NCBI RefSeq assembly: GCF_000801105.2
Contig: NC_079511.1
Location: 17,383,792 to 17,447,791, forward strand
Source: Raphanus sativus
Taxonomy: Eukaryota > Streptophyta > Magnoliopsida > Brassicales > Brassicaceae
Reading direction: 5' to 3'
Length of the DNA: 64,000 bases
The notes beneath the pieces were generated by a model that worked only from the letters and a program-made list of their open reading frames with translations, made no database searches and was not told the origin of the DNA. Shown in pieces: positions 1 to 9,930 of this stretch. The position numbers were made by a program, and so were the translations under genes. Position 1 is the stretch's first letter, and every line of letters begins with the position of its first letter.

Positions 1-672
1 GGTTCACGGAGACCTGAATTTGTTCGAAGGATTTTAAGACCTTAGGTTCAGGTTCACGGAGACCTGAATTTATTCGAAGGGTTTTAAGACCTTATGTTCA
101 GGTTCACAGAGACCTGAATTTGTTCGAAGGGTTTTAAGACCTTAGGTTCAGGTTCATTGAGACCTGAATTTGTTCGAAGGTTTTAAGACCTTAGTTTCAG
201 GTTCATTGAGACCTGAATTTGCTCGAAGGGTTTTAAGACCTTAGGTTCAGGTTCATTGAGACCTGAATTTGTTCGAAGGGTTTTAAGACCTTAGGTTCAG
301 GTTCATTGAGACCTGAATTTGTTCGAACGGTTTTAAGACCTTAGGTTCAGGTTCATTGAGACCTGAATTTGTTCGAAGGGTTTTAAGACCTTAGGTTCAG
401 GTTCATTGAGACCTGAATTTGTTCGAAGGGTTTTAAGACCTTAGGTTCAGGTTCATTGAGACCTGAATTTGTTCGAAGGATTTTAAGACCTTAGGTTCAG
501 GTTTATTGAGACCTGAATTTGTTCGAAGGGTTTTAAGACCTTAGGTTCAGGTTCGTAGATACCTGAATTTGTTCGAAGGATTTTAAGACCTTAGATTCAG
601 GTTCGTAGAGACATGAGTTTGTTCGAAGGATTTTAAGACCTTAGGTTCAGGTTCGTAGAGACCTGAATTTGT
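1..672. repeat. 50-bp tandem array, about 13 copies, in the 3' region of T1
   Basis: Units begin GGTTCACGGAGACC or GGTTCATTGAGACC and recur at 1, 51, 101 and 151, then every 49-50 bases to about 672. Copies differ by a few bases and one has lost a base. Each unit holds the inverted repeat TTCAGGT / ACCTGAA with an 8-nt spacer. The array continues off the left edge. Tandem arrays downstream of integrase are known from Tat-type elements and have been proposed as a source of satellite DNA. Confidence 0.95.
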
Positions 673-895
673 TAAAAAGTCAAGGTATCGAAGATAATTG
701 CTTTATTGATAATAGGATACATGGTATCACAATAATCATACAATCGCTGTTTTGGGCTATATGTTCCCAAACATATGCCCCCTTTCGCCATGGTGGAAAG
801 AGTGTTAAAATGAGATTGGGGTTACACTCATAACACAATTGCCTACGTACCCAGTCAACGGGTCAAGCCTAACGTAATTCGAGGAATTTAAGTAC
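673..895 (-). other. T1 spacer between integrase stop and the 50-bp array
   Basis: No reading frame is supported. At about 841-872 lies a motif which, read on the minus strand, gives GGCTTGACC then GGGTACGTAGGCA. The same motif lies just past integrase in T2 (about 20825-20854) and in N1 (about 43674-43707), so it is probably a conserved non-coding part of these Tat elements. Confidence 0.55.
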
Positions 896-1300
896 CTAAT
901 GATAGTATTTCTTCAGATTTGTGGCATTCCACGATTTGATTTCAGGTACCTCGGTTCGTACCTTTATGAGCTTATAGACGCCAGGTCGTACCACGTGGAT
1001 AATCCGGTAAGGACCTTCCCAATTGGTCCCTAGTTTCCCAGCATCTGGTTCCTTGGTTCCTTCGAAAACTTTCCTAAGTACTAGGTCACCTACAACGAAT
1101 TGATGGGGCCTGACTTTGGAATTGTAATGTCGGGCCATTGCTTGCTGATAGTTTTGAATCCGAAGCAAAACTTGGTCTTGTCGTTCCTCGATTAAATCGA
1201 AGCTGTCTGATAAGAGCTGGTCGTTAGCTTCGGGATCGGACGTACAGAGCTCTCGACGGAGGCTCACAGTGGAGGTTTCCGCCGGAACGACAACTTCCAT
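896..1300 (-). pseudogene. T1 integrase C-terminal part with GPY/F-type module
   Basis: The 134-residue reading ends pol. The segment from IQNYQQAMARHYNSKV through GDLVLRKVF and NWEGPYRI to LKKYYH is the C-terminal integrase module of Tat elements. The GPY/F signature is at NWEGPY near residue 95. The first 25 residues precede this module and the frame is separate from the core at 1352-1837, so integrase is split by a frameshift near 1300-1350. The close relative in T2 (20885-21202) shares the ending. Confidence 0.85.
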
Positions 1301-1351
1301 TTCGTAGGCTAAAGAGAAAGGGATTTCCTCTGTAGCCTTTCTCGGGGTGGT

Positions 1352-1850
1352 TCACCATGTCCAAAGTACTTCAGGTATCTTTTCAGACCAGGTTTTCTTG
1401 TTGGTTCCAAGGCGTTTTTTGAGGTTTGCTAATATTGACTTATTAGCAGCCTCCGCCTGACCGTTACCTTGAGGTCGTCGAGGTGTTGAGAAGGTAAGGC
1501 GGATATTCCACTTGTCGCAAAATGCTTTGAAGTCACGAGAAATAAACTGTCCTCCATTGACGGTTACGATCTCATACGGGACGCCGTGGCGGCAGACAAT
1601 GTCTTTCCACACAAATCCTTCGACTTTGAATCTAGTTTTCTGTTGGAAAGCTTCAGCTTTATCCACTTCGTGAATTAGTCTGTCAAGACCAAGAGAAAGC
1701 GTAGCTTCTGCCTTCCTTTTCCTGACGTTATGAGTGGTTCTATGATGTCCATGGACCACCTCATGAACGGGTACTGAGCGGATATTGAGGATAATTTTTC
1801 CGCAGGCTGATGTATAATCGGTGCATGCCTTTGGCATTTATCACATGAAG
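1352..1850 (-). pseudogene. T1 integrase core, catalytic Asp lost
   Basis: Residues 76-100 ([23 protein letters not shown]) are the integrase core around the second acidic residue, and NGQAEA at 125-130 carries the catalytic Glu. The spacing from residue 93 to Glu129 is the canonical 35 residues, but position 93 is Val where the family has Asp. Residues 21-60 do not look like integrase; that stretch is integrase read out of frame, so compensating frameshifts flank it. The last Cys-x2-Cys of the N-terminal zinc finger is visible on the minus strand just above 1820. This enzyme cannot be active. Confidence 0.85.
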
Positions 1851-2115
1851 AGGAGTAAACCTCGCAGTCAGCGATAATGGTGGGCCAGAAATAGTCCTGT
1901 CTTTTGATTCGGATAGTTTGAGCTCTGCCCCCAGAGTGGTTTCCTCAGGAGCATGCGTGCATTTCTTTCATAAGATTGATAGCATCGAGGCCATGGACGC
2001 ATTTTAGGTAAGGTCCGGAAATGCTTCGTTTATGGAGGGCTGACTCGATTATGCAGTATCTTGCGCTTAATGCTTTGAGTTTTCGGGCCTCCCACTTATT
2101 GGGGGGGATCTTACC

Positions 2116-3060
2116 CTACAAGATGTACTGCATGATCAGTATTCTCAAATCCTCTCTCCCAATGATTTTGTCATGAAGAGATGAGGGCGGGTCTTGTTCA
2201 GGTCTCTGAGTGTCGTGACCTGATGTGTCTTGTTCAGGTCCCTGAGTGTCGTGACCTGATGTCTTATTGCCCCTGGAGATATTGGTCGGATTAGGCTCGA
2301 AGGAGTCTGAATTCTGAGGAATATCTCCAGTTCTGGTGTTGTTCTCCGGAGTCTGGGTCGTTTCTTCGGATGCGCTTTCAAAAGCAGAACGACTCCTGGT
2401 CCTGGCTTCGTGGACAGGTGAATCCGAGGTCTGGATCTTGCCCCCGGAGGGGTGTTTTTTAAAGCTACGAATTCTGGTTTTTGGGAACCAGTACGTTGTA
2501 AGAACTTGGGTTGCTACCGTCTGGGGGTAGCTACCTTCCGTTTGCTCTTTCGACTTGCTATCGGTCTCAGCTTTGGTAGCTATGTCGATACTTGGCTTTT
2601 CGATTCCCTTTACGGGTATGATCCGTTTTACGAGGGGGTCTGATGTTGACGCTAAAGCAGCCAGCGCGTCTGCTGAGGAGTTCTCTCCTCGTGGGATCCT
2701 CGTTAGTTCAAATCTGTTGAACTGCTTAGTGAGGTTCCAGACAACTTCGAGGTATGCCCCCACTCTTTCGTCCCTTGTTTCATACTCGCCGTGGAACTGG
2801 CTAGCTACTAGCTGTGAATCACTATAAGCGTTCAGCTCTCGAATTTCGAGGCTTAGGGCAAGTTTTAATCCTGCAATTAATGCTTCGTATTCAGCCTCGT
2901 TATTAGAAGCGCTGAATTCGAGCCTGTAGGATTGTTGGATGGTTTCTCCAGCTGAGGAGGTCAGCCTTAGACCGATGCCGGAACCTTGTCTTGGCGAGGC
3001 TCGTCAATGTACAGACTCCACTTCGGAGCTTCTGTTTCCAAGTCTAGTTGTTCGGAAGCT
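2116..3060 (-). pseudogene. T1 archaeal-type RNase H (aRNH) and linker to integrase
   Basis: The C-terminal half is open from 2763 down: ELTRIPRGENSSADALAALAST matches the last aRNH motif of the same domain in T2, with the final acidic residue in ADALAAL. Upstream, between 2764 and 3060, the minus strand still shows NNEAEYEALIAG and SDSQLVA in shifted frames. A Ser/Thr/Glu-rich linker follows, with two GHDTQ(G/R)PEQD repeats, longer than the linker in T2. The domain supplies RNase H activity in Tat elements whose older gypsy RNase H has decayed. Frameshifted, so inactive. Confidence 0.8.
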
Positions 3061-3161
3061 AGCTCGATTATGGAATCGGCAAGGACCTGAGCTTTTGCTG
3101 CTGCTCGAGGTCTATACTCGATATCGTATTCACTGAGCTCTATTGCCCATTTAGCTAATCG

Positions 3162-4369
3162 TCATGATTGGCTAGGGCTGTGCAAAATTGTTCGCAATGG
3201 TTTTGAAGTCATTACGACGATTGAGTGCGATTGGAAATAAGGTCGCAATTTTCTGGCAGTTGTTACGACAGCTAGAGCTAGTTTTTCCATAGTAGGGTAT
3301 CTAGTTTCGGCGTCTATCAGACTCTTGCTGGTATAATAGACATGTCTTTGCTCGTTTTGCTCTTCTCGTACCAGCACACCACTAACTGCAGCGGTTGATA
3401 CGGCGAGGTAAAGATATAGCGGTTCTCCCCTACTGGTTTAGCCAGGATCGAAGGTTCGGATAAGTAAGCTTTCAATTGGTTGAAGGCTTCCTCGCACTTT
3501 TCGTCCCATAAGAATTTCTTATTATTTTTTAGAAGTTTGTAGAATGGGAGGCACTTATCGGTGGACCTGGATATGAATCGATTGAATGCTGCGATTCGTC
3601 CAGTCAATCTCTGTACCTCTCTGGTTGTCTTAGGTGACTGTATTTTCAGAAAGGTAGCTATCTGTTTCGGGTTGGCTTCGATGCCTCTTTCGGTTACGAG
3701 GTAGCCGAGGAACTCGCTTGAAGGTACCCCAAAGATGCACTTAGAAGGGTTGAGCTTCATATCGTATTTGTTAAGGATATCGAAGCATTCCCTTAGGTGG
3801 GAAATGTTGTTTTCTCCAATTGAGGATTTGACTAGCATATCATCAATATAGACCTCCATGGTTTTCCCGAGCTGGCCAGCGAATATTTTATTCACTAGCC
3901 TTTGATAGGTAGCTCCTGCATTTTTTAAACCGAATGGCATGACCTTATAGCAATAGGTCCCTCATTCAGTTATGAATGCGGTTTTCTCTTGATCATCGGG
4001 ATCCATCATGATTTGATTGTACCCTGAAAAGGCATCCATGAAGGATAGGAGTCGATGGCCAGCTGTTGCTTCAACCAGGCGGTCGATGTGAGGTAACGGG
4101 AAGCTGTCTTTAGGACAAGCCTTGTTTAGGTCGGTGAAATCTACACAGATTCTCCATTTCCCGTTTTTCTTTTTTACAACTACCGGGTTAGCTAACCAGT
4201 CGGGGTAGTGCACCTCTCGAATGGACCCAGTTTTCGTAAGTCGATCAATTTCGTCATTAACAGCTTGAGCCTTTTCGAGGCCCAGCTTGCGATGCTTTTG
4301 TTTGATCGGTTTGAAAGTGGGGTCTACTCTTAGTTTATGGGTGGTGACGTTCGGATCTATACCTTTCAT
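3162..4369 (-). pseudogene. T1 reverse transcriptase and gypsy RNase H, split by a stop and a frameshift
   Basis: The RT fingers and palm open at 4369: KWRICVDFTDLNKACPKD, PLPHIDRLVEATAG, FMDAFSGYNQIMM. A TGA stop at about 3961 interrupts after TAFITE; the next frame resumes with MPFGLKNAGATYQRLVN and the active-site YIDD. The RT connection (FLGYLVTERGIEANPKQI) is clear. Near 3400 the frame shifts and RNase H continues as LIDAETRYPTMEKLALAV and LRPYFQSHSIVV to 3162. The stop is TGA where T2 has CGA (Arg), consistent with deamination of a methylated CpG. Confidence 0.92.
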
Positions 4370-4570
4370 GTCACTGGTGGTCCATGCAAAGTTTTTGACG
4401 TTGCTTTTTAAGAAGTCAATGAGCTCCTTTTTGGTCTCGATAGGTAGCTTAGATCCGATGCTTACCTGTCTTTCAGGATTTGCGTCGTCGTTGCAAAATT
4501 TTTCGGTGAGGTTCCTAGGGGGACCTCAAATATTTTGTTTCATCTCGCGACCCTCCTGGATCTGTAATTG

Positions 4571-4969
4571 CTATTGGGAGGATTTTTTGAGGATTTCGAA
4601 TCCTCCTAGGTAACAGATTCTGGAGATCTTCTGGCTACCATGTTCGGTAGTTACCCCTTCAGTTGTTGGGAATTTCACACATTGATGATAAGTCGAGGCT
4701 ACTGCTTTCATCTTGTGAATCCAGGGTCTTCCTAGGATCGCATGGAACGGGGAAGGTCTGTCGATGACTACTAAGTTGGTCATTTTCATTATTCCGCCAG
4801 CTATGATTGGGAGCTTGATAGTTCCCAATGAGGTAGTTGTTTCTCCGGAAAAGCCTACGAGATTAGCTTTTTGGCCAATAATTTCGTAGTCGTCTATTTC
4901 CATCCCTTTCAGGGTGTTGCAGAGAATAAGGTCAACAGAGCTTCCTGTGTCTATCATAAGTTTAGGCAC
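4571..4969 (-). pseudogene. T1 aspartic protease
   Basis: A retropepsin-like domain: LMIDTGSSVDLI carries the D-T-G catalytic triplet near residues 7-9, the flap-region sequence ANLVGFSGETT follows, and AILGRPWIHKMKAV is the typical C-terminal strand and helix. It would cleave the Gag-Pol polyprotein. The frame overlaps the end of gag (4954-4969) in a different phase and ends in a stop before RT, so protease and RT are not in one open frame in this copy. Upstream residues of the domain are probably in the overlapping frame. Confidence 0.85.
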
Positions 4970-7081
4970 CTCGTATCTCTATAGAAGGAAGTCTTAGTAT
5001 TGGACTCGGGGTTGGAAGGCTTAGGTCCAGTGTTAGACACAGCCTTCCGTACATGATTTTTAATAGAATTAACGGAGTCTTGACATATGTCGGATCCTCC
5101 AAGGATACAGTCTACCCTCGAGTTGGAGCTCGATTGAGTTGACGGTTTACTCAGGAGGGCCTCGATTTGTAGGCTCTTTTCCTGTGGGAATTTTCCAAGG
5201 ATCATATCAACTCTCTTCTTGGGAGCTGGGGGTGGCGGATTTGTCTCCTTCTCAGGTGACTTTTCGCGTTTCGGAGAGGTATCTTTGGGACCTCTTTTTT
5301 GATAGGGCTGTGGCTTTTTGAGGTCCACGCCTTTTATTTCTCCGGCTGCAAATTTGGCTGCCAGTTGTCGTAGGAGATCCCAAGACTCCTCAGTTGAATG
5401 TCCTTTCCGATCGTGATAGGAGCAATGTTTGCTCTCGTCGTAGCCTTTCAACCAGGGATCTTTAGTTGTCGCGGCGACAAGTTTTTCGTCTTTGTCATCC
5501 TCGACTGCATAAGAATGCTCTCCTTGGATCTGACTGTTTTGGAAGTTCTCCTTTTTATGAGGTCCTTTCCAATCCGAGGCTTCACCTTTCGGGTGATTCT
5601 GGAGTTTCTTGTGGAGTTTATCTAGTGCAGCTGTTTCCTCTTCCAAGGTAACATATCTAGAGGCTTTATGAAGAGCATCATCGATAGTTGGAGGAGGGTT
5701 GAGCGTCAGCTCCGACCAGAATTCTGATTTATACCAGAGACCTCCTCTAAGGGCCTCGATGGCAACTTCATCGTTGGGGTTTGAGAGCTTAGTTCTCACT
5801 GCTCTTAATTTTTCGATGTAGGCTTGTAGCGAGTCTCCCATTCCTTGTCTAACTTTCCAGAGGTCAGCCTCGGATGCTTGCTTTAGGATATGAGTCGAGT
5901 ACTGCTTCATGAAGGCATTACATAACTGGTCGAAACTGTCTATCGAATTTGGCTCAAGACCAGAGAACCATTCGAGGGCTGTTCCGACCAGGTTTTCGGC
6001 GAATGTCCTGCAGTAACCTGCATCGCATTCTTCTTTCGTGAAGTGAGCCTTCACGATAGTTAGCCGGAAGGCTCTTAGGTAGGCCTTCGGGTCCGAGGTC
6101 CCCTTGTATTCGGGGATCTTAATTTTTCGGGTATCTCTTACGTAAGAGCTGGCAATTCAGTCAGTGAATAGAGTTCCACAGGTATCCTCAATCAAGCTCT
6201 CGATTTCGGGAGCTGAGCTCGTTGCCTTGTGGACTTGAGCTCCCAATTTTTGGAGAGCTGCGTGAGTTCGCTCCATATATCTGCGAATAGCCTCAGGTCC
6301 CTCTAAAGGAAGGACAATCGGGTCATCATGAGGTACCTGACGAACAGGTCCCTGATGAAATCGTGTTCGATCATTCTCCCAATCGCTTGGTGGGCTGTCT
6401 TGCCCACCGGCCCTTGGGTTATTTTGACGAGTCGGGTTTGTGTGGCGAGCTGAAGGAAGCATCTGTCCTTTCATCCGGGTTCATGTTTAGGTTTTTGGCC
6501 TGAAACGGCGGAGCTGATGTTCTGCCCCCGGACGGATTGGATACTCCTTCTCCCAACCTAGTGCTAGGTGGTGGAGGAGGTAAGCGAGCACTTCGACCAG
6601 TAACCTGATCGGATAAAGAGCTGGTTGATGCTAGGTTGCTTCCCATAGCGCTGGTGAGGGGTGGACTAAACACATGCGCTGTCCTATCACGAGGCGTTTG
6701 GAAAGCAGGTCCATGTTCTCCTGAACCAGTGTTATCAAGAGAAAAGTCTAGATGTCCTCGCGGGAACGAGGGGTCAGTTATTCGATCTCGGAAGGTAGCT
6801 CCCGAGCCTTGACGTTGCGGTGGTTGGGTTAATGCGGTTAGAGATCTAGTGACCTCTTCGAATCGTTGCTGCCGAGCGGCTAGCTGTTGCATTGTACGCT
6901 CACCTTCTTGAGCTTTTTCTACCAGCTGCATCATCATGCGACAGATCTCAGAGAGCTGAGCCTCCGTCTGGTTCGGAGCAGGTTGGTGCTGAGGGGTAAC
7001 GAGGGCTGGGAGCCCTGGATCGATCCCACTGGAGGTTTTCGTGTTGGCTGCTCCAGCACTGTTCATCGAGATACTGTTCAT
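4954..7081 (-). pseudogene. T1 gag, interrupted
   Basis: Three readings make up gag. The first (7081 down to 6419) is Gln- and Pro-rich with a helix near LSEICRMMMQLVEKAQEGERTMQQLAARQQRFEEV. The second (6474-6157) runs into a TGA stop near 6157 and the same frame continues at 6054 with the capsid-like part: AGYCRTFAENLVGTALEWFSGLEPNSIDSFDQL and the QAYIEKLRAVRT region, typical of the plant retrotransposon gag domain. A CSYHDRKGHSTEESWDLL segment resembles a zinc-knuckle neighbourhood but lacks a full CCHC. Start choice is uncertain because the 15-bp array at 7054-7250 supplies several in-frame ATGs. Confidence 0.85.
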
Positions 7082-7250
7082 CGAGATACTGTTCTTCCAG
7101 TACTGTTCATCCGAGTACTGTTCATCGGGATACTGTTCATCGGGATACTGTTCATCGAGATACTGTTCACCGAGACACTGTTCATCGAGATACTGTTCTT
7201 CCAGTACTGTTCATCTGAGTACTGTTCATCGGGATACTGTTCATCGGTTA
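7054..7250. repeat. 15-bp minisatellite between primer binding site and gag of T1
   Basis: About 13 units of the form TCATCGAGATACTGT, with variants TCATCGGGATACTGT and a 14-base TCTTCCAGTACTGT. A block of about 105 bp is duplicated: the order of variants near 7081-7140 recurs near 7184-7247. On the minus strand 15-base units encode M-N-S-I-P or M-N-S-I-S, so the array lays down repeated ATG codons at the gag start; each 14-base unit shifts the frame. Confidence 0.9.
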
Positions 7251-7315
7251 GATGAATTTGTTGTCTGATCGACTGGATTCATCCTTAAGTTGGAGTTAGG
7301 GATTCCATTGTTTCT

Positions 7316-7333
7316 TCTCCACAGACGGCGCCA
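7316..7333 (-). other. T1 primer binding site
   Basis: The minus strand reads TGGCGCCGTCTGTGGAGA, separated by two bases from the LTR end (CA). The first nine bases, TGGCGCCGT, fit the 3' end of plant tRNA-Asp as recalled; later bases diverge, so the primer identity is uncertain. Confidence 0.75.
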
Positions 7334-7335
7334 AT

Positions 7336-7898
7336 TGTGAGGGATTAAACTCACCTCCTGATTTTAGGTCAGGTTAAGATTTAGGAAAAAGGTTAGGGAA
7401 AGATAACGTGGGCTGAATCCCGTAAGAACTTTATAGGATGAAAGAATGATTTTATTGATTCTTGATAAGAATTGTTTACAAGGGATGTTTCTCTTGATGA
7501 TTACAAAGATAATCAAAAATACTTTAGAGTTGATATGAATAATCGTCAAAAATGAATAAAGGTTGAATTTCTCTTTAAATAGCCTCAGGCTCCGTCGGTT
7601 GCTACCAACAGGTTCCCGAGATCCTCTCCGTGATTTGAGGGATTTGTAACAGCTTCCCTTTGACCGGGTCCTGCGCCTATTTACTTGTCCATGAGCTTCC
7701 TCTTTGACCGGGTCCTGCGCCTGTTTACTTGTCAACGAGCTGCCTCTTTTCCTTGACCTCTCTGATGAACATCTCCAGCTCACAGCCTCCGGATCTGACT
7801 TAGCTGTTTTTGAAGATTGAATTCATGATGGGCCTTTCACGGCCTGTTATCATTCTTATTGTCTATCACTAGCTAGGGGGTCATATTTGGGCCCAACA
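7336..7898 (-). repeat. T1 5' LTR (563 bp)
   Basis: On the plus strand it starts TGTGAGGGATTAAAC next to the primer binding site and ends GGGCCCAACA; on the minus strand it therefore starts TGTTGGGCCC and ends CTCACA, with TG...CA termini. A TTTTATTGATT at about 7450 gives an AATAAAA polyadenylation-type signal on the minus strand. The right border is where the disrupted plus-strand gene at 7899 begins. Confidence 0.8.
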
Positions 7899-9354
7899 GG
7901 CGGGACACCCTATCGGGACGACCTGTGGCGAGAACAATTCTTTATCTTCAAAGTCGACTCGTCCACCGTAGGAGATTTTGACTTTTCCTTGCTTCCTCGT
8001 CGTTGGGCCAAAAATATCGGTGAGGTTTTGAATCTTTTTTATTTGCGTGTTATTCAAGGAACCTACGCGATTGCTCATATATATTTTTTTGTTTAGTTCA
8101 TCCGAAGGTCTCTCCGATGTTGGACCAACTCCGAGGTCTGGTGGCCGTTTTGAGACGTAGGGATACCGATTGGTCGTCGTTTACTAGGGAACGGATTCAG
8201 ACTTTGAATTCTCTCCCGGTTGGTTTAGGAATTGCTCCTGCGATCTCGGGGCCGGTCGAGTTGCTCGAGGAAGCTCACTCTTCTGATCACGATGAACCTA
8301 CTTCTGCGGAGGAGGTCATCGCTCCCCCTAACATGAGCCGTTCCGAGAGGTGTTTGTTAAGGATGTCGTTCAGGACCTTAGCGTCTGCCTCGAAGAAGCC
8401 GCTAGTGGATCCTATTCCGATGTCTCTGAGTTCTGATTCGAAGGAATATACGCCGGCCCGCGAGCACGAGTGCTTCTCCGAGACTGTCGCGACCTTCCCC
8501 CAAGACGTCGAAAAGGCGGAGAGTAGGGAAGAGTGATGACTCCCAATGCTGGTCCTAAGCGTTTGGGTGAAGGGACTACTTCCTGAACCTTTGAGGCGAC
8601 GTTCTTCTCTTCTGTGGAGGAGGAAGACGCTTACACCAAGGTCGCCGAAGCGAATTCCAAGGTTTGATCTTCGAGAATAGTTATTTCATTGTTTTTTTGC
8701 TTTATTTCATCGTTTCCTAATTATACTTAATTTCAGGTCATGGAAGCTTGCAATGACCTTGTTCTAAAAATGGCGGAGCGCATGGGGACCTTTCAGAGAG
8801 ATGCGGAGATTAACAGGATCTCTCTTGACTTCAGGAGGATCTCGGCTGAGTTTGAGGTTGCCAAGCGAGAGAACAAGGAGGAGGTTGAGAATATTAACTC
8901 CATGATGGCGGATTGGGTGAAGGTCTGCGATGAGAAATCGGTTCTGGAGATCGAAGTCGCTGCTCAACAGGCCGAGATTGCAAGGCTCGAACCCGAGAAG
9001 GATCGAGATGTTCGCTATGCTTCCAACTCCGCGCGTCGTGAGATGTCGCACCAGTACGCGGTCATTTTGAAATCTTTGGAAGATAAGTGGTCTGACAAGG
9101 AGAAAGAGACGGCTGCTAGAATTCAGCTTCATGAGGTGGTCGCGAACATCGATCTTCTGACCGAGATCAAAGAGGGAAGCTGCGACGTTGATGGAGAGTT
9201 GATTCGTCTGCAGGATTTGGAGAAAGACTGCGAAGCACTCGTCGAGTCCTGCCCCTCCTCGAGTTGGACTATCTCTGAGCTCGATCTCCCGCAAGTGTCG
9301 GAGGAGTTGGTTCTTGGGGAGCCGTCAAACGCGGGAGGCGACGCAGACTCTTGA
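7899..9354 (+). pseudogene. Extra-ORF-type gene, copy 1: C-terminal part with two introns, truncated by T1
   Basis: The reading GGTPYRDDLWREQFFIFKV starts exactly at the T1 border, so the N-terminus was cut off by T1. Exon 7899-8019 ends at a GT (8020) and joins in phase to 8097 after a TTTAG, giving SPMLDQLRGLVAVLRRRD. The second exon runs to 8661 but has a frameshift near 8530 and a TGA near 8584. A second intron (8662-8736, GT...CAG) leads to the last exon, 8737-9354, a long coiled coil (VAKRENKEEVENINSM, EIEVAAQQAEIARLEPEKD). Genes of this type travel with Brassicaceae Tat elements, as judged from memory; function unknown. Confidence 0.65.
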
Positions 9355-9628
9355 TTTCTTTTTTCTTTTTAATTTCGCTGTTGGATAATTACGCCATCAC
9401 GGATATCCCATTTTTTCCTAGATTTCGTGGGTTTAAATTTGAATCGTTTGGATATTATCTGTTTTTCTTTTGTTTGAGATAAAAGAATCTTTTAGTGTTT
9501 CAGATTTACTAAAATCTTTTTGTTAGGATATTTGTAGTACTTCGTTCTTTATAAGACCTCGAAGTTTTGACTTAGGTTTCATCCGAAAAACTTTCGAACT
9601 CGATTCTTTATTTTCAAGTAAAGCGATT
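9355..9628 (+). promoter_or_regulatory. Spacer with probable promoter of the copy 2 gene
   Basis: T-rich DNA between the stop of copy 1 and the ATG at 9629. A TATA-like TTTATAAGAC lies at about 9549, roughly 80 bases before the ATG, a plausible Pol II core promoter. The first 180 bases hold T-rich tracts typical of a plant gene end. No other feature is visible. Confidence 0.4.
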
Positions 9629-9930
9629 ATGTCAACAAGAAGATCGAATCCCCGCGAGGCCGATAAGCCAAGGAATCGAGCCGGCAACGTCGGCGCGGAG
9701 AGGATTCGATCCGGTGATGTTAGTGAGACGCTTACTGAGGTTCTTCGTGAGGAAACCCGAGTTCCCCAGGTTCCTTCTAGACATGAGAGCAAGGAATCTG
9801 GTGGCAAGAACTCGGCTATTTGTGTAAAGTCGAGTATTCCTATTGGCTTGGAGGGTCGCGAACGTCCCTCCAAGAAGGCAAAGACAAATGGTTCTGACCA
9901 TCGCCCGAGTTCCCTTGGTGATGGGGTCGC
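9629..9930 (+). pseudogene. Extra-ORF-type gene, copy 2: N-terminal exon cut by S1
   Basis: The first ATG opens MSTRRSNPREADKPRNRAG, a basic disordered stretch ending with a putative nuclear signal (RPSKKAKTNGSD). At 9930 the S1 LTR begins, so the gene is interrupted and the open frame continues only by chance into the LTR. This N-terminus is of the kind that normally precedes the YRDDLWREQFF region seen in copy 1, so the two are probably tandem copies of one gene, each broken at a different place. This pairing is inference. Confidence 0.5.

Larger units (their letters stand above)
1..7898 (-). mobile_element. T1: Tat-lineage Ty3/gypsy LTR retrotransposon, left end outside window
   Basis: Read on the minus strand from right to left the order is LTR (7336-7898), primer binding site, gag, aspartic protease, reverse transcriptase, RNase H, a second archaeal-type RNase H, integrase and a 50-bp tandem array. 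The extra RNase H between the gypsy RNase H and integrase is known as a marker of the Tat lineage. The 3' LTR is not in the window, so a target-site duplication cannot be checked; the five bases after the visible LTR are GGCGG. The copy is dead: there are stops in gag and RT, frameshifts in RNase H and integrase, and a substituted integrase catalytic residue. Confidence 0.9.

Noticed and set aside
1..672. The regular 50-bp array as a CRISPR-like array
   Set aside because: The units are contiguous and nearly identical with no variable spacers, and the context is a plant retrotransposon.
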